A stretch of DNA of 40,923 bases from an uncultured Pseudomonas sp. (GTDB lineage: Bacteria > Pseudomonadota > Gammaproteobacteria > Pseudomonadales > Pseudomonadaceae): assembly GCF_946885885.1 (NCBI RefSeq), contig NZ_CAMPHN010000023.1, forward strand, positions 1 through 40,923, given 5' to 3'. Below, piece by piece: positions 1 to 7,723 of the stretch (the first letter of the stretch is position 1; each line of letters starts with the position of its first letter). A model generated the notes under the pieces. That model made no database searches. It was not told the DNA's origin and saw only the letters and a program-made list of their open reading frames with translations. Both the position numbers and the translations under genes were made by a program.

Positions 1-125
1 GTTTTCATGGCGACAGATTATTCTATATGCCCTATTTAATTGCCAGATTAATATTGCTCAAGTTATATTCACCCTTTAACAATGTGTGTGCTTTCTAAAT
101 GCATAAGGTGCGACAGGTGAGATAT

Positions 126-683
126 ATGTTTTTACGTTGTGTGCTAGGTCTATCTATGGCCGTTATCGCTAGCTGTGCGTCTGTTCCTCCTGAGATTGCC
201 TTGGGCTCACGAGTGTATAACGCCGGAAATGCGGGGCTGGCAGTTGGTTCGTTGGTTGGGGGTGGGCCATACGGTACCTGGCTTGAATTCAGGGAGGTAG
301 AAAGTGGCAAGTCTTATGGTTGGGGGGTTAAGGGTGAGTATGCCGTCTGGCTTCCGCCAGGTGAATACGAAGTCTATAAACTCGGTGCGCGGCAGGGTGT
401 AATGGGAGCATTTTCAGAGCCGCTTACTTTCAATATTGAGATAGGTGCAATCAATTACCTTGGAGAGCTCATATACGGTTGTCCTGTAGTGCTTCGGCCT
501 GAGGCGCTGTACGGTGTTATGGATTGTGGTTTCCTGGCGGCCGGGCAATGTACTGTGCCTGCGCCAAGTGAAGGTATCTGTGTTTCTGACAAACAGACAC
601 AGGCAGTAGATCATCTGATCGGAAAGACTTCCTCGTTGTCGGCGATGGATATTAAATCTGCAGTTATGAAGAGGATTCGTTAA
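126..683 (+). CDS. Small outer-membrane-type lipoprotein, function unknown
   Basis: This gene encodes about 185 residues with a short hydrophobic signal and a lipobox ending IASC, so it is probably a lipoprotein. I start it at the ATG at 126 because AGGTGA lies just upstream; an in-frame ATG at 99 would add nine charged residues before the signal. The mature part contains LPPGEYEVY followed by a FNIEIG...YLGEL pattern, like the small beta-sandwich domains found in DUF2846-type lipoproteins. It has several cysteines (YGC, MDC, GQC, GIC) that could form disulfides. The next gene, 2 bp downstream, encodes a protein with the same architecture, so the two probably form an operon. Base composition is less GC-rich than the core genes later in the window. 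The lipoprotein call is solid; I assign no function. Confidence 0.8.
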   Translation: MFLRCVLGLSMAVIASCASVPPEIALGSRVYNAGNAGLAVGSLVGGGPYGTWLEFREVESGKSYGWGVKGEYAVWLPPGEYEVYKLGARQGVMGAFSEPLTFNIEIGAINYLGELIYGCPVVLRPEALYGVMDCGFLAAGQCTVPAPSEGICVSDKQTQAVDHLIGKTSSLSAMDIKSAVMKRIR

Positions 684-685
684 AA

Positions 686-1330
686 ATGAAAATAAAATTC
701 GCGAAGAGTTTTTTCAAATTGTCGTTGCTCTTCTGCAGCACATTAGCGATGTCGGGTTGCTATAACCTTGCGACAAGCAAGGCAACGCCGGGGTTGCGTC
801 CCTCGGGAGGCGCTGATACGAGCTATGTGGTCGGTGTGATCGGGGTATCTCAAGAAAGTCAGTTTCGCCCTAATGAACAGCGTTTGCATTTGCGGATGAA
901 GGGGGCTAAAGATTGGGCGTTGATTCGCATGAAGCAGGAGCCGACTGGAAGCACTCCATTTGATATCGAGGAAGGAGGGCGAGGCGTTGGTTCATTGTTC
1001 GCTTTGGCATTAAAACCTGGAGATTACGAAATCTATTACATGCGTCTGCAAAGCGGTGGATCACAAATGTGGAGCAAAAGAGAATTTTCCGTACCTTTTA
1101 GCATCGAGGCCGGCAAAGCTTTCTATATTGGTGACTTTAGATCGAGCTGCCTTAGTCGTAGCCTTGCGAGAGGACAGTGTCATTTTCTCTATGACAGTCG
1201 CATTGAGCGGGATAAGCCGCTGCTGATGAAAAAGTTTCCATACCTGCCAGCTATTCAACAATTGCAGCTTCAAGATTTTTCTGATGCTTTTCCGTTCATC
1301 GTTGAATCAAATACCGCACTGCGGCCGTAA
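686..1330 (+). CDS. Small lipoprotein, paralogue-like partner of the upstream gene
   Basis: This gene encodes 214 residues. The N-terminus MKIKFAKSFF is followed by a hydrophobic stretch and a lipobox ending AMSGC, which predicts a lipid-anchored protein. It starts 2 bp after the preceding stop codon, so the two are very likely co-transcribed. The mature region has a PGDYEIYYMRL segment followed by VPFSIEAGKAFYIGDF. This mirrors the PGEYEVY...FNIEIG...YLGEL order of the upstream protein and suggests a divergent duplicate of one beta-sandwich fold. The two share little identity outside these motifs. Codon use is AT-richer than in the conserved chromosome genes, in line with an accessory origin. 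I do not recognise a named family and assign no function. Confidence 0.8.
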   Translation: MKIKFAKSFFKLSLLFCSTLAMSGCYNLATSKATPGLRPSGGADTSYVVGVIGVSQESQFRPNEQRLHLRMKGAKDWALIRMKQEPTGSTPFDIEEGGRGVGSLFALALKPGDYEIYYMRLQSGGSQMWSKREFSVPFSIEAGKAFYIGDFRSSCLSRSLARGQCHFLYDSRIERDKPLLMKKFPYLPAIQQLQLQDFSDAFPFIVESNTALRP

Positions 1331-1420
1331 TATTTACTATACTACATCAAGCGTAAAGGGGCAGGTTTGAATGCAATGTCATCAACTTAAGAAATTTCTC
1401 TATAAATATCATATAATTAG

Positions 1421-2290
1421 GGGTCAATGGGGTCAGGGATCAATGGGGTCAGGATCAATGGGGTCAGAGTCATTGATTTTCCCTTCCAAGCAGGCCAAGC
1501 TTTCTCCTTAGTCAATTAGGAGAGCGCTGCATGGCTCGCTTGCCCCGCCTCTACTTTCCCGGTTGTGCCCAGCATGTGATTCAGCGCGGCAATAACCGGC
1601 AAGCCTGCTTTTACCAGGAGGCTGATTACAAAGCCTATCTGTCATTTCTCAAAGAGGCGGCAAGCAAATATCAGGTCGTCATTCATGCCTTTGTGCTTAT
1701 GACCAACCATGTGCATTTGCTGGTGACACCCAGTGATGAGCAAGGCGTCAGTCGGCTGATGCAGGCCCAAGGCCGCAAATACGTTCAGTACTTCAACTTC
1801 ACCTATGGCCGCACGGGCACGTTGTGGGAGGGACGATATAAATCGACGCTAGTCGATGCCGACAACTATGTATTGACGGTTTATCGCTATATCGAACTGA
1901 ATCCCGTGCGTGCCGGCATGGTGTCCCATGCCTCGGAATACCCTTGGTCCAGTTACCAATCGAATGCTTTGGGCAAGTCGATCCAGTTGCTTACGCCACA
2001 CTTCCTCTATTCTCAATTGGGTAAAACGCTAGAGGAACGGCTGAGCGCGTATCGGTCGTTATTCCGGGGGAGGATGCCGGAGCGAGAATTGGCAGCGATC
2101 CGGGATGCCACGAACAAAGCGTGGGCGTTGGGCGATGATCGATTCAAGTTTCAAATTGCAGCCAAGGCCAGGCGCCGGCCAGTGCCGCTGGGGCGCGGAG
2201 GGGACAGGAAGTCTGCGAAGTATCGAGAGGATAGAAATCAATGACACTGACCCCATTGATCGCTGACCCCATTGATCGACCCCATTGATC
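1421..2290 (+). mobile_element. IS200/RAYT-type element bounded by inverted clusters of a short GGGGTCA repeat
   Basis: Three copies of TCAATGGGGTCAG lie upstream of the transposase gene (1424-1436, 1440-1452, 1455-1467). Two full copies and one shortened copy of the reverse complement lie downstream (2247-2259, 2263-2275, 2278-2287). Inside these clusters is a perfect inverted pair, GTCATTGATTT near 1469 and AAATCAATGAC ending near 2246; the transposase stop codon lies inside the right arm. The whole looks like one roughly 870-bp element carrying its own terminal repeats. The right end abuts the severed toxin tail at 2291. The exact ends are inferred from where the repeats stop. Confidence 0.65.
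1531..2244 (+). CDS. REP-associated tyrosine transposase (RAYT), IS200-like Y1 family
   Basis: This 237-residue protein is a HUH-type single-tyrosine transposase of the IS200/RAYT group, which nicks and joins single-stranded DNA at hairpins. The start MARLPRLYFPG and the block HVIQRGNNRQACF (residues 15-27) are typical of the family. The metal-binding HUH pair is H60 and H62 in MTNHVHLLV. The candidate catalytic tyrosines are Y118 and Y120, just before the conserved IELNPVRAGM. The C-terminus is basic, as expected for DNA contact. AGGAGAGCGCTGC before the ATG serves as the ribosome site. The stop codon falls inside the right inverted repeat. The gene appears intact and full length, and it sits within the repeat-bounded element at 1421-2290. 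Whether it is still active cannot be told from sequence. Confidence 0.92.
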   Translation: MARLPRLYFPGCAQHVIQRGNNRQACFYQEADYKAYLSFLKEAASKYQVVIHAFVLMTNHVHLLVTPSDEQGVSRLMQAQGRKYVQYFNFTYGRTGTLWEGRYKSTLVDADNYVLTVYRYIELNPVRAGMVSHASEYPWSSYQSNALGKSIQLLTPHFLYSQLGKTLEERLSAYRSLFRGRMPERELAAIRDATNKAWALGDDRFKFQIAAKARRRPVPLGRGGDRKSAKYREDRNQ

Positions 2291-2410
2291 TGTGGGCTAG
2301 GGCGTCCCATTTATGAACTGACAATCAACGGCCAACCGCACCGGATTGCGGTGACTGTTGGGAGTAACGGCTTTATCGTTGGGGCAAATCCAAGGGGAAG
2401 TATAAAGTGA
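2291..2410 (+). pseudogene. C-terminal remnant of a probable CDI/Rhs-type polymorphic toxin
   Basis: The frame ending at the TGA at 2408-2410 reads PIYELTINGQPHRIAVTVG and then SNGFIVGANPRGSIK before the stop. It is open back only to the edge of the transposon repeats, and no start codon or upstream portion remains. The segment resembles the last beta-rich residues of a toxin C-terminal domain of the kind carried by CdiA/Rhs proteins. Its stop overlaps the GTG start of the next gene by four bases (GTGA), the coupling expected for a toxin-immunity pair. I infer that the 5' part of the toxin was lost at the transposon boundary. The toxin identity rests on my memory of similar tails plus gene order, so confidence is moderate. 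Confidence 0.5.
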
Positions 2411-2697
2411 AGACTTTGAGATTGATGGCGGATTATCAGTGTTATCCTCTTTGGAATACGTCTCCTGACGAGTACGGGGATGTGAATCCTGACGACCTTC
2501 CTATCTCAACGGAACTTAAGTTGCGTCTTTTGAGGTGGGCTGCTCTCTACGATGAAACATTGGACCTTGATTGCCCAACGAATTCTGGATTTCAGAGTGA
2601 AGAGCAAGAGCAAAGTTTTAGGCGGGAGGGTGAGCGTTTGCTGGAGTGCTTGAAGAATGAGCTGGGCTCTAATTATATAATTTCACTTAAGGTTTAG
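2407..2697 (+). CDS. Probable orphan immunity protein for the severed toxin
   Basis: This small, acidic, 96-residue soluble protein starts at a GTG (2407) that overlaps the stop of the toxin remnant by four bases. It begins VKTLRLMADYQCYPLW and continues with many aspartate and glutamate residues, the pattern of small inhibitors that bind basic nuclease toxins. It has no signal peptide or membrane segment, so it should act in the cytoplasm. Keeping an intact immunity gene after the cognate toxin has broken is common in polymorphic-toxin clusters, where it can still protect against neighbours. The immunity role is inferred from position, size and overlap, not from a named family that I can assign with certainty. 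Confidence 0.55.
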   Translation: MKTLRLMADYQCYPLWNTSPDEYGDVNPDDLPISTELKLRLLRWAALYDETLDLDCPTNSGFQSEEQEQSFRREGERLLECLKNELGSNYIISLKV

Positions 2698-2737
2698 TTG
2701 GTGAAAAAACTAAAGGTCTAAATTAGTCGGAACTAAA

Positions 2738-3051
2738 GGGGCGGAGTGAATAACTTTTGTTCAGCTAAGCGGCTGTTGAAGAGATTGGTAAAGGAGCTTG
2801 CCTTGCCTAGAAAACAACGGATGTATTTCCTGGGCGTACCGGCGCACGTGGTGCAGCGCGGCAACAATCGAAAGGCCTGCTTTTTTCAGGATGAAGACTA
2901 TCAGTTCTACCTTGCGGTGATGGGCGATGTATTGAGGCGTATTGGGTGGGCTAATGGGGGGCGGAGTGAATAAACTTTGATCAGCTAAGCTGGTTGTTGA
3001 AGAGATTGGCAAAGGAGCTTGCCATGCCTAGAAAACCACGGATGTATCTCC
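2738..3051 (+). repeat. Two tandem truncated copies of a second RAYT 5' region
   Basis: A stretch of about 94 bp starting GGGGCGGAGTGAATAA at 2738 recurs at 2957. It includes the leader TCAGCTAAGC, the ribosome site AAAGGAGCTTGCC and the first codons PRK.RMY of a transposase. The copies differ by scattered substitutions. Neither copy carries a complete transposase, so this is decayed mobile-element debris in tandem. Confidence 0.7.
2803..2973 (+). pseudogene. Truncated RAYT/IS200-like transposase, N-terminal fragment
   Basis: The fragment starts at a TTG (2803) after AAAGGAGCTTGCC and reads LPRKQRMYFLGVPAHVVQRG then NNRKACFFQDEDYQFYL. This matches the N-terminal block of the intact transposase at 1531 (HVIQRGNNRQACF). 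It then runs into the leader of the second tandem copy and stops, so the HUH motif and catalytic tyrosine are missing. The second copy (ATG at 3024) gives only about 18 codons before TAA. It is non-functional debris of a different RAYT from the one upstream. Confidence 0.75.
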
Positions 3052-3119
3052 CTGTCGCTTCGCTCACTGACTCGGGCTAAAGCCTGCCCTTAACCAGATA
3101 TTGTGTTCTAGAGGAAAAT

Positions 3120-3542
3120 ATGCGTTCAGCTAATCTTGTTGTCACTGGCGGTATTGCTGCATTTACTACGTTGTTGGCCATTTACACATCTCCAGTTGGA
3201 GCAAGAGAGCTCCACTACTGGGCGCTTAATCTTGGAATGTTCTCAAGTGCAGCGTGTATATCATGGCTATTTTTTATCGTGATCGTTTTGTCCAAAAGTA
3301 ACAACCTAAAGGGGCAGTTATTTATTTTACTCGGCTATGCTGCAGCGCTTGCTCTATGCGTAATTTCCGGAGGAAGCTTTGGTGCGTTGTATTTCATAAT
3401 GTACGCAGAAAAGGTTGATTTTCTAACGGCTTTCAAGTCCACCGCTATAGTCATAATCGGTGGTTACACAATAGCCACAATGATACTCGTAGGAACACTC
3501 TTATATCTCAAAAGGCAAAGCTCATTACTGCAACGTGCATAA
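3120..3542 (+). CDS. Small integral membrane protein, function unknown
   Basis: This gene encodes 140 residues, mostly hydrophobic, with four likely membrane helices (roughly residues 5-25, 35-58, 65-88 and 103-128). The ends are short; the C-terminus is polar and basic (YLKRQSSLLQRA). The ATG at 3120 has a good ribosome site, AGAGGAAA, just upstream. The gene is AT-rich compared with the conserved chromosome beyond 4 kb and sits directly after the decayed transposase copies, so it belongs to the accessory island. I do not recognise a family and see no catalytic or binding motif. A small holin-like or immunity-like membrane protein is possible, but nothing in the sequence decides it. Confidence 0.65.
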   Translation: MRSANLVVTGGIAAFTTLLAIYTSPVGARELHYWALNLGMFSSAACISWLFFIVIVLSKSNNLKGQLFILLGYAAALALCVISGGSFGALYFIMYAEKVDFLTAFKSTAIVIIGGYTIATMILVGTLLYLKRQSSLLQRA

Positions 3543-4018
3543 ACAAGGTGCATAAATCGTTCGCTTCGCTGCAAGGCCGTCGATTAACACTGACCGGTTT
3601 GGGCCGCTCATGCCGGCAAGGCTTTTGTGGGGATCACTCAGACTCCGACCATTAAAGTCCCCTGTTTGGCGACTGCCAAACTGCCCGACTCATGCAGGCT
3701 CCTTCAAGCGATCCACTTGATCCGAAAGAGAGCGTTGTGGGGGCTCAGCGGCTGTCCCCTATCCCCCGCTTTTTCCGTCGCCCCCTTTTCCCTTCCCACA
3801 TACCGCATGTCGCAGTTTGGCGTGTTTTCCGGCAGTGGTAACCGTTCTGTCAACTGAGCGGGTTACACCGGTGCTCAGGCTATCGACGTGCAGGCACTAC
3901 CGCGATCTCCATGACTTTGCAGAGCAGATTGCTCGCGGTGCGAGTCTATGTCCCGTTACGCAAGTTTTTAGGACATTGCCGCCGGACAATAAGCAGCCGG
4001 CTTCGACAGGAGCACTCC
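3543..4018. other. Intergenic stretch at the island/core boundary
   Basis: I see no convincing gene here. Overlapping reading frames at 3627-4146 lack coding character. Small inverted repeats are present: GTTTGGC/GCCAAAC near 3663-3681 and GTAACC/GGTTAC at 3838/3861. Composition shifts from AT-rich to GC-rich across this gap. Confidence 0.5.
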
Positions 4019-6343
4019 ATGGAAAATCCTATACCGGGCCGGAGCCGTCTGGCTGCATCATCGATATTCATTGCGGTCGCGCTTGTGGCCGGATCGGCAC
4101 AGGCCGATTTGCTGATTTCCGAGTACCTGGAAGGCAGCGGCAATAACAAAGCGGTGGAGTTCTACAACGGCTCGACTGAGCCGGTGAGTCTCGCTGGTTA
4201 CCGCCTCGAGCTGTATTTCAACGGTGCGACCACGGTTGGGTTGAGTATTCCCCTGAATGGTCAGATCGCTGCCGGAGACGTTTTCGTCTTGGCCAACGCG
4301 ACAGCCGAGCCGGCTCTGTTGGCCCTGGCGGATCAGCGTGTCGGGGGCGGCTGGTTCAATGGCGACGATGCGTTGGTGCTGTGCGATGCTGCGGGGCAGG
4401 TGCTCGATAGTTTCGGTCAGGTAGGCGTAGACCCGGGCCAGGCCTGGGGCAGCGGTGATAACCAGACCCTCGACCGCACCCTGGTGCGCAAGGTGGAAGG
4501 GGGCGACGTCGTGCCTGACGATGCCTTCGACCCGGCATTGGAGTGGCAGGCCTATCCGCGGGATACCTTCAGCCACCTCGGCCAGCATGGCAGCGAGCCG
4601 CCGGGCAACGGCGCCGGGCGCAAGGCGATTCATGAAATCCAGGGCGCCACCGCCAGCAGCCCGCTGGTTGGGCAGCGCGTTGTCGTCGAGGCGGTGGTGG
4701 TCGGTGACTTCCAAGGCACTGACGCATTGCGCGGCTTTTACCTTCAGGAAGAAGAGCAGGATGCCGATGGCAATCCGCTGACCTCCGAGGGGCTGTTCGT
4801 TTACGACGGCGGTAACGGCCCGGACGTGCGGGTCGGCGATCGGGTGCAGGTAAGTGGTGAGGTGCGCGAGTTCAATGGCCTGACCGAATTGGCCGGCACG
4901 CTGCAGGTAAGTGTGTTGGCTAGCGATCAACCGCTACCGGGCATGACGCTCGTTGCGCTGCCGCTGCCCGGCGCCGATTACCTGGAACGCTACGAGGGCA
5001 TGCGCGTGTTCCTGCCGCAGGAGCTGACGGTGAGCGAGGTGTACAACCTCGGTCGCTATGGCGAGGTCGTGCTGTCCTCCGGCGGGCGCTTGATGATCCC
5101 CACCAACGTGGTGGAGCCGGGCGATGAGGCGCGTGCCATGCAGGCGGCGAACGATCTCAACCGAATCGTCCTCGACGACGGGCGCAGCGGGCAGAACTCC
5201 GATCCGATTCGCTATCCGGCACCCGAACTCAGTGCTTTCAATAGTCTGCGCGTGGGTGATCGGGTCACCGGCATCAGCGGTCTGCTGGATTATTCCGCCG
5301 GCCAGTATCGCCTGCAGCCGTCGCAGACGCCGACCTTCATCGCCGCCAACCCTCGTCCTGACCAGCCGCCGAGCCTTGGCGGAGAGATGCGCGTCGCCAG
5401 TTTCAACGTGCTCAATTACTTCAACGGCGACGGCCAGGGCGGCGGTTTCCCCACCTCGCGCGGGGCGGGCAGCCTTGAGGAGTTCCAGCGCCAACGAGCC
5501 AAGCTGATTGCGGCGATTCTGGCGGCGAATGCCGATGTGGTCGGCTTGATGGAAATGGAGAACGATGGCTACGACGAGCAGAGTGCCATCGTCGATCTGG
5601 TGACCGGATTGAATGCCGCGTTGCCGCGGGGCCAGCGCTTCAACTTTATAAATCCTGGAGTGGAGCGTCTGGGCAGCGATGAGATCGCCGTTGGCCTGAT
5701 CTATCGCCGCGACCGCGTGTTGCCGCACAAAGCCGCGGCGATCCTGGACAGTGGTGTCGACCCGCGCTTCGACGACAGCAAGAATCGTCCGGCGCTGGCG
5801 CAAACCTTTCGCAAACGCCAGGGCGGCGAGCGGTTTACCGTGGCGGTGAACCACCTCAAATCCAAAGGGTCGAGCTGCGGCGCCGCCGATCCGGACACCG
5901 GCGACGGCCAGGGGAACTGCAATCTGACCCGGGCACTCGCGGCCCAGGCGCTGGTGGATTGGCTGGCCAAGGACCCGACCCGCTCGAAAGACCCCGATGT
6001 GCTGATCATCGGCGACCTGAACGCTTACGCACAGGAAGACCCTATCGACCTGATCCGCGCGGCGGGCTATATCGATCTGGTCGCCCGCTATGCCGGTAAG
6101 GGCAACGGCTATTCCTATGTCTTCTCCGGGCAGTCGGGTTATCTCGATCACGCCTTGGCCAGCCCGAGCATGACCCAGCAGGTGCGAGGCGCGGTGGAAT
6201 GGCATATCAACGCCGACGAGCCACGGGTGCTGGATTACAACCTGGAATTCAAGAGCGAGCGCCAGCGCTCCTTGTTATACAGCGCCGAGCCGTATCGGGC
6301 GTCCGATCATGATCCGCTGGTGATTGGGGTTGATTTGAAGTGA
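4019..6343 (+). CDS. Secreted extracellular nuclease, ExeM/NucH (EddB-like) family
   Basis: This 774-residue exported protein should degrade extracellular DNA. I start at the ATG at 4019 because GACAGGAG precedes it and a signal peptide ending GSAQA follows at once. Residues 24-150 form a lamin-tail-type domain (LLISEYLEGSGNNKAVE). Residues about 203-300 look like an OB-fold nucleic-acid-binding domain (VGDRVQVSGEVREF). From residue 457 there is an endonuclease/exonuclease/phosphatase domain: MRVASFNVLNYF, the metal-binding Glu in LMEMENDGYD, NHLKSKGSSCG, the IIGDLNAYAQEDP active-site block, LDHALAS and the terminal ASDHDPLV. All expected catalytic residues are present. The layout matches P. 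aeruginosa EddB, which lets cells use DNA as a phosphate source. I did not find a convincing Pho box upstream. Confidence 0.9.
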   Translation: MENPIPGRSRLAASSIFIAVALVAGSAQADLLISEYLEGSGNNKAVEFYNGSTEPVSLAGYRLELYFNGATTVGLSIPLNGQIAAGDVFVLANATAEPALLALADQRVGGGWFNGDDALVLCDAAGQVLDSFGQVGVDPGQAWGSGDNQTLDRTLVRKVEGGDVVPDDAFDPALEWQAYPRDTFSHLGQHGSEPPGNGAGRKAIHEIQGATASSPLVGQRVVVEAVVVGDFQGTDALRGFYLQEEEQDADGNPLTSEGLFVYDGGNGPDVRVGDRVQVSGEVREFNGLTELAGTLQVSVLASDQPLPGMTLVALPLPGADYLERYEGMRVFLPQELTVSEVYNLGRYGEVVLSSGGRLMIPTNVVEPGDEARAMQAANDLNRIVLDDGRSGQNSDPIRYPAPELSAFNSLRVGDRVTGISGLLDYSAGQYRLQPSQTPTFIAANPRPDQPPSLGGEMRVASFNVLNYFNGDGQGGGFPTSRGAGSLEEFQRQRAKLIAAILAANADVVGLMEMENDGYDEQSAIVDLVTGLNAALPRGQRFNFINPGVERLGSDEIAVGLIYRRDRVLPHKAAAILDSGVDPRFDDSKNRPALAQTFRKRQGGERFTVAVNHLKSKGSSCGAADPDTGDGQGNCNLTRALAAQALVDWLAKDPTRSKDPDVLIIGDLNAYAQEDPIDLIRAAGYIDLVARYAGKGNGYSYVFSGQSGYLDHALASPSMTQQVRGAVEWHINADEPRVLDYNLEFKSERQRSLLYSAEPYRASDHDPLVIGVDLK

Positions 6344-6384
6344 GGCTCGAAGCGAGCGGGTTCCTATAGGTTGCTGCGGTGGCT

Positions 6385-6410
6385 GTAGGAGCCAGCTTGC
6401 TGGCGATAGC
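6385..6410. repeat. Pseudomonas REP element
   Basis: The sequence GTAGGAGCCAGCTTGCTGGC followed by GATAGC matches the well-known Pseudomonas REP consensus (GTAGGAGCgaGCtTGCtCGC). It lies just after the nuclease stop codon and may serve as a 3' stem-loop. It is the only clear REP of this class I saw, despite RAYT genes in the window. Confidence 0.8.
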
Positions 6411-6487
6411 CCCGCGCGAGTGTTGAAAGGGAACAAATCCCAATGGCGCTTACTTAAGCGCTAATCGGCTATTACACGGGCCGCCCA

Positions 6488-7297
6488 TCACTCCAGCCCA
6501 TACTTGACCTTGAGCGCACGAACCGCTTTGCGTTCCCGGACCAGAAAGGCATCGAAGCGGTGGATCAGTTGCGGGTGCTGAATGCTCGACAGGTAGTAGT
6601 GGCTGTCCTGCAGAGGTAACAGGCGCGGCTCGATCACCAGGCTGTTGGGCTGCCCTTTTTGCTTCAGGTGGTAGTGCGCCACCTGTTGCGCCATGTTGGC
6701 GGCGTCGATATAGCCGGACAGGGTCATGTGGATCAGCCCCTGCGGGTTCGGCGAGTTTTTGATCTGCACCAGCCCGGCCGTGACCTGATCCTGGAACTTC
6801 CAGGGCGTGAAGCCGCGGATGAAACCGAGGGTGCGGTAGTTCTGCAGCGGCTCGCCGAGTCGTTGCGGCAGTACCAGCATGGCGTCCTGGAACACCAGCA
6901 GCGGCTTGGAATAGGCAATGGTCAACTGAGCCTTTTCCGCCACCTCCCAGCGCGGGTTGTCGGGAAAGATCAGGTCGAGCCGGCCGGCGCGGAATTCATG
7001 GCTGAGGCGGCGTACCGGCAGCGGCACGTAAGTGAGGTGGATGCGTTCGTGGCTGGCGAATAAGTCGAGCAGGTCGCGCGCATAGCCGCGATAAAGATAG
7101 TCCGGCGGCGCGGCGGAAAAGATCGGGTAGTAATCGACGTCCTCCACGCCGACGCGGTAGCTCGGCGGGCTCTCGGCGGCCCAGACCTGGCCTGCCAGCA
7201 GCGTGTACAAAAGCAGCGCGCAGCAGCGGATTTGCCAGTGGCAAGGCGTTATGGGGCGCGTCAGCACATCGAGCGCTCTGTAGCGGCGCGTGCACAT
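6488..7297 (-). CDS. Periplasmic solute-binding protein, SBP_bac_3-like (stand-alone)
   Basis: The product is about 269 residues with an N-terminal signal peptide ending GQVWA and a mature start near AESPPSYRVGVED. It shows the family-3 solute-binding fold in outline: an opening YRVGVEDVDYYP strand, LDLIFPDNPRW, the GFTPW segment and a terminal KVKYGLE helix. No ABC permease or ATPase is adjacent, so it may act as a sensor or feed a distant transporter. It is clearly related to the protein at 11618-12352 (shared GFTPW, PDNP and KYGL[EQ]). The start is uncertain: ATG at 7297, GTG at 7267 and TTG at 7348 are all in frame, and none has a strong ribosome site. The ligand cannot be told from the sequence. 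Confidence 0.8.
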   Translation of the reverse strand: MCTRRYRALDVLTRPITPCHWQIRCCALLLYTLLAGQVWAAESPPSYRVGVEDVDYYPIFSAAPPDYLYRGYARDLLDLFASHERIHLTYVPLPVRRLSHEFRAGRLDLIFPDNPRWEVAEKAQLTIAYSKPLLVFQDAMLVLPQRLGEPLQNYRTLGFIRGFTPWKFQDQVTAGLVQIKNSPNPQGLIHMTLSGYIDAANMAQQVAHYHLKQKGQPNSLVIEPRLLPLQDSHYYLSSIQHPQLIHRFDAFLVRERKAVRALKVKYGLE

Positions 7298-7507
7298 CCA
7301 ACGTCCGTTGGCGTTTCTTCGATCGCCGAGCAGGGGAGGCTGGAGCAAAGCAGGGATTTATTCACTGACAAGAGGGGCTCACTGGGGGCGGGACTCGATG
7401 AAGGCTAGCAAAGGAGAGGACATCCAGCCTAGTCAGGCCAAGCGCATTCATGCAAAGGCGACCCCGGGTTGGCTATCTCCTAATAGCGTGTTGCACGCCG
7501 ATAAGCC

Positions 7508-7608
7508 GTAGGTTGGCTCGGGCGGCGCTCCGTTGAGTCGCGCCGCGACGAAGCCCAACGAGGCATGCCGATACCTGTTGGGCTTCGCTACGCTCAGCGC
7601 CAACCTAC
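7508..7608. repeat. 101-bp nested palindromic repeat (GTAGGTTGGC family)
   Basis: The outer arms GTAGGTTGGC (7508-7517) and GCCAACCTAC (7599-7608) are perfect inverted repeats. Inner arms CGAAGCCCAAC (7549-7559) and GTTGGGCTTCG (7577-7587) are also perfect. The same arm motif appears in the larger element at 21566-21806. It fills most of the gap between the solute-binding protein and the phosphoethanolamine transferase. Confidence 0.75.
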
Positions 7609-7659
7609 CCATTGCATGCAACACCTAACTGGTAACGGGGACATAGCCATTAATTTGCC

Positions 7660-7675
7660 ATGACGAAATTTTCAC
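7660..7675 (+). promoter_or_regulatory. Possible ColR-type operator upstream of cptA
   Basis: ATGACGAAATTTTCAC agrees at 13 of 16 positions with the Pseudomonas ColR consensus as I remember it (YYNASNNYTTTTTCAC). It lies about 50 bp before the transferase start. ColRS is reported to control phosphoethanolamine transferases in Pseudomonas, which makes the site plausible, but the match is imperfect and unproven. Confidence 0.25.
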
Positions 7676-7723
7676 ATCCTGGCTGGCATAACGAGGCGGT
7701 CATTCAGTTGTCATGAGGTCGCC

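Noticed and set aside
1421..1470. CRISPR-like array (repeated TCAATGGGGTCAG)
   Set aside because: Units are adjacent with spacers of only two or three bases, and there are no cas genes; they are transposon ends.
3844..3866. Possible Pho box before the secreted nuclease (CTGTCAACTGAGCGGGTTAC)
   Set aside because: Only the first half fits CTGTCAT; the second half matches at two of seven positions, so it is not a usable PhoB site.
4934..6205. Long minus-strand frame opposite the nuclease
   Set aside because: It is a mirror of the strongly supported nuclease gene with no domain of its own.
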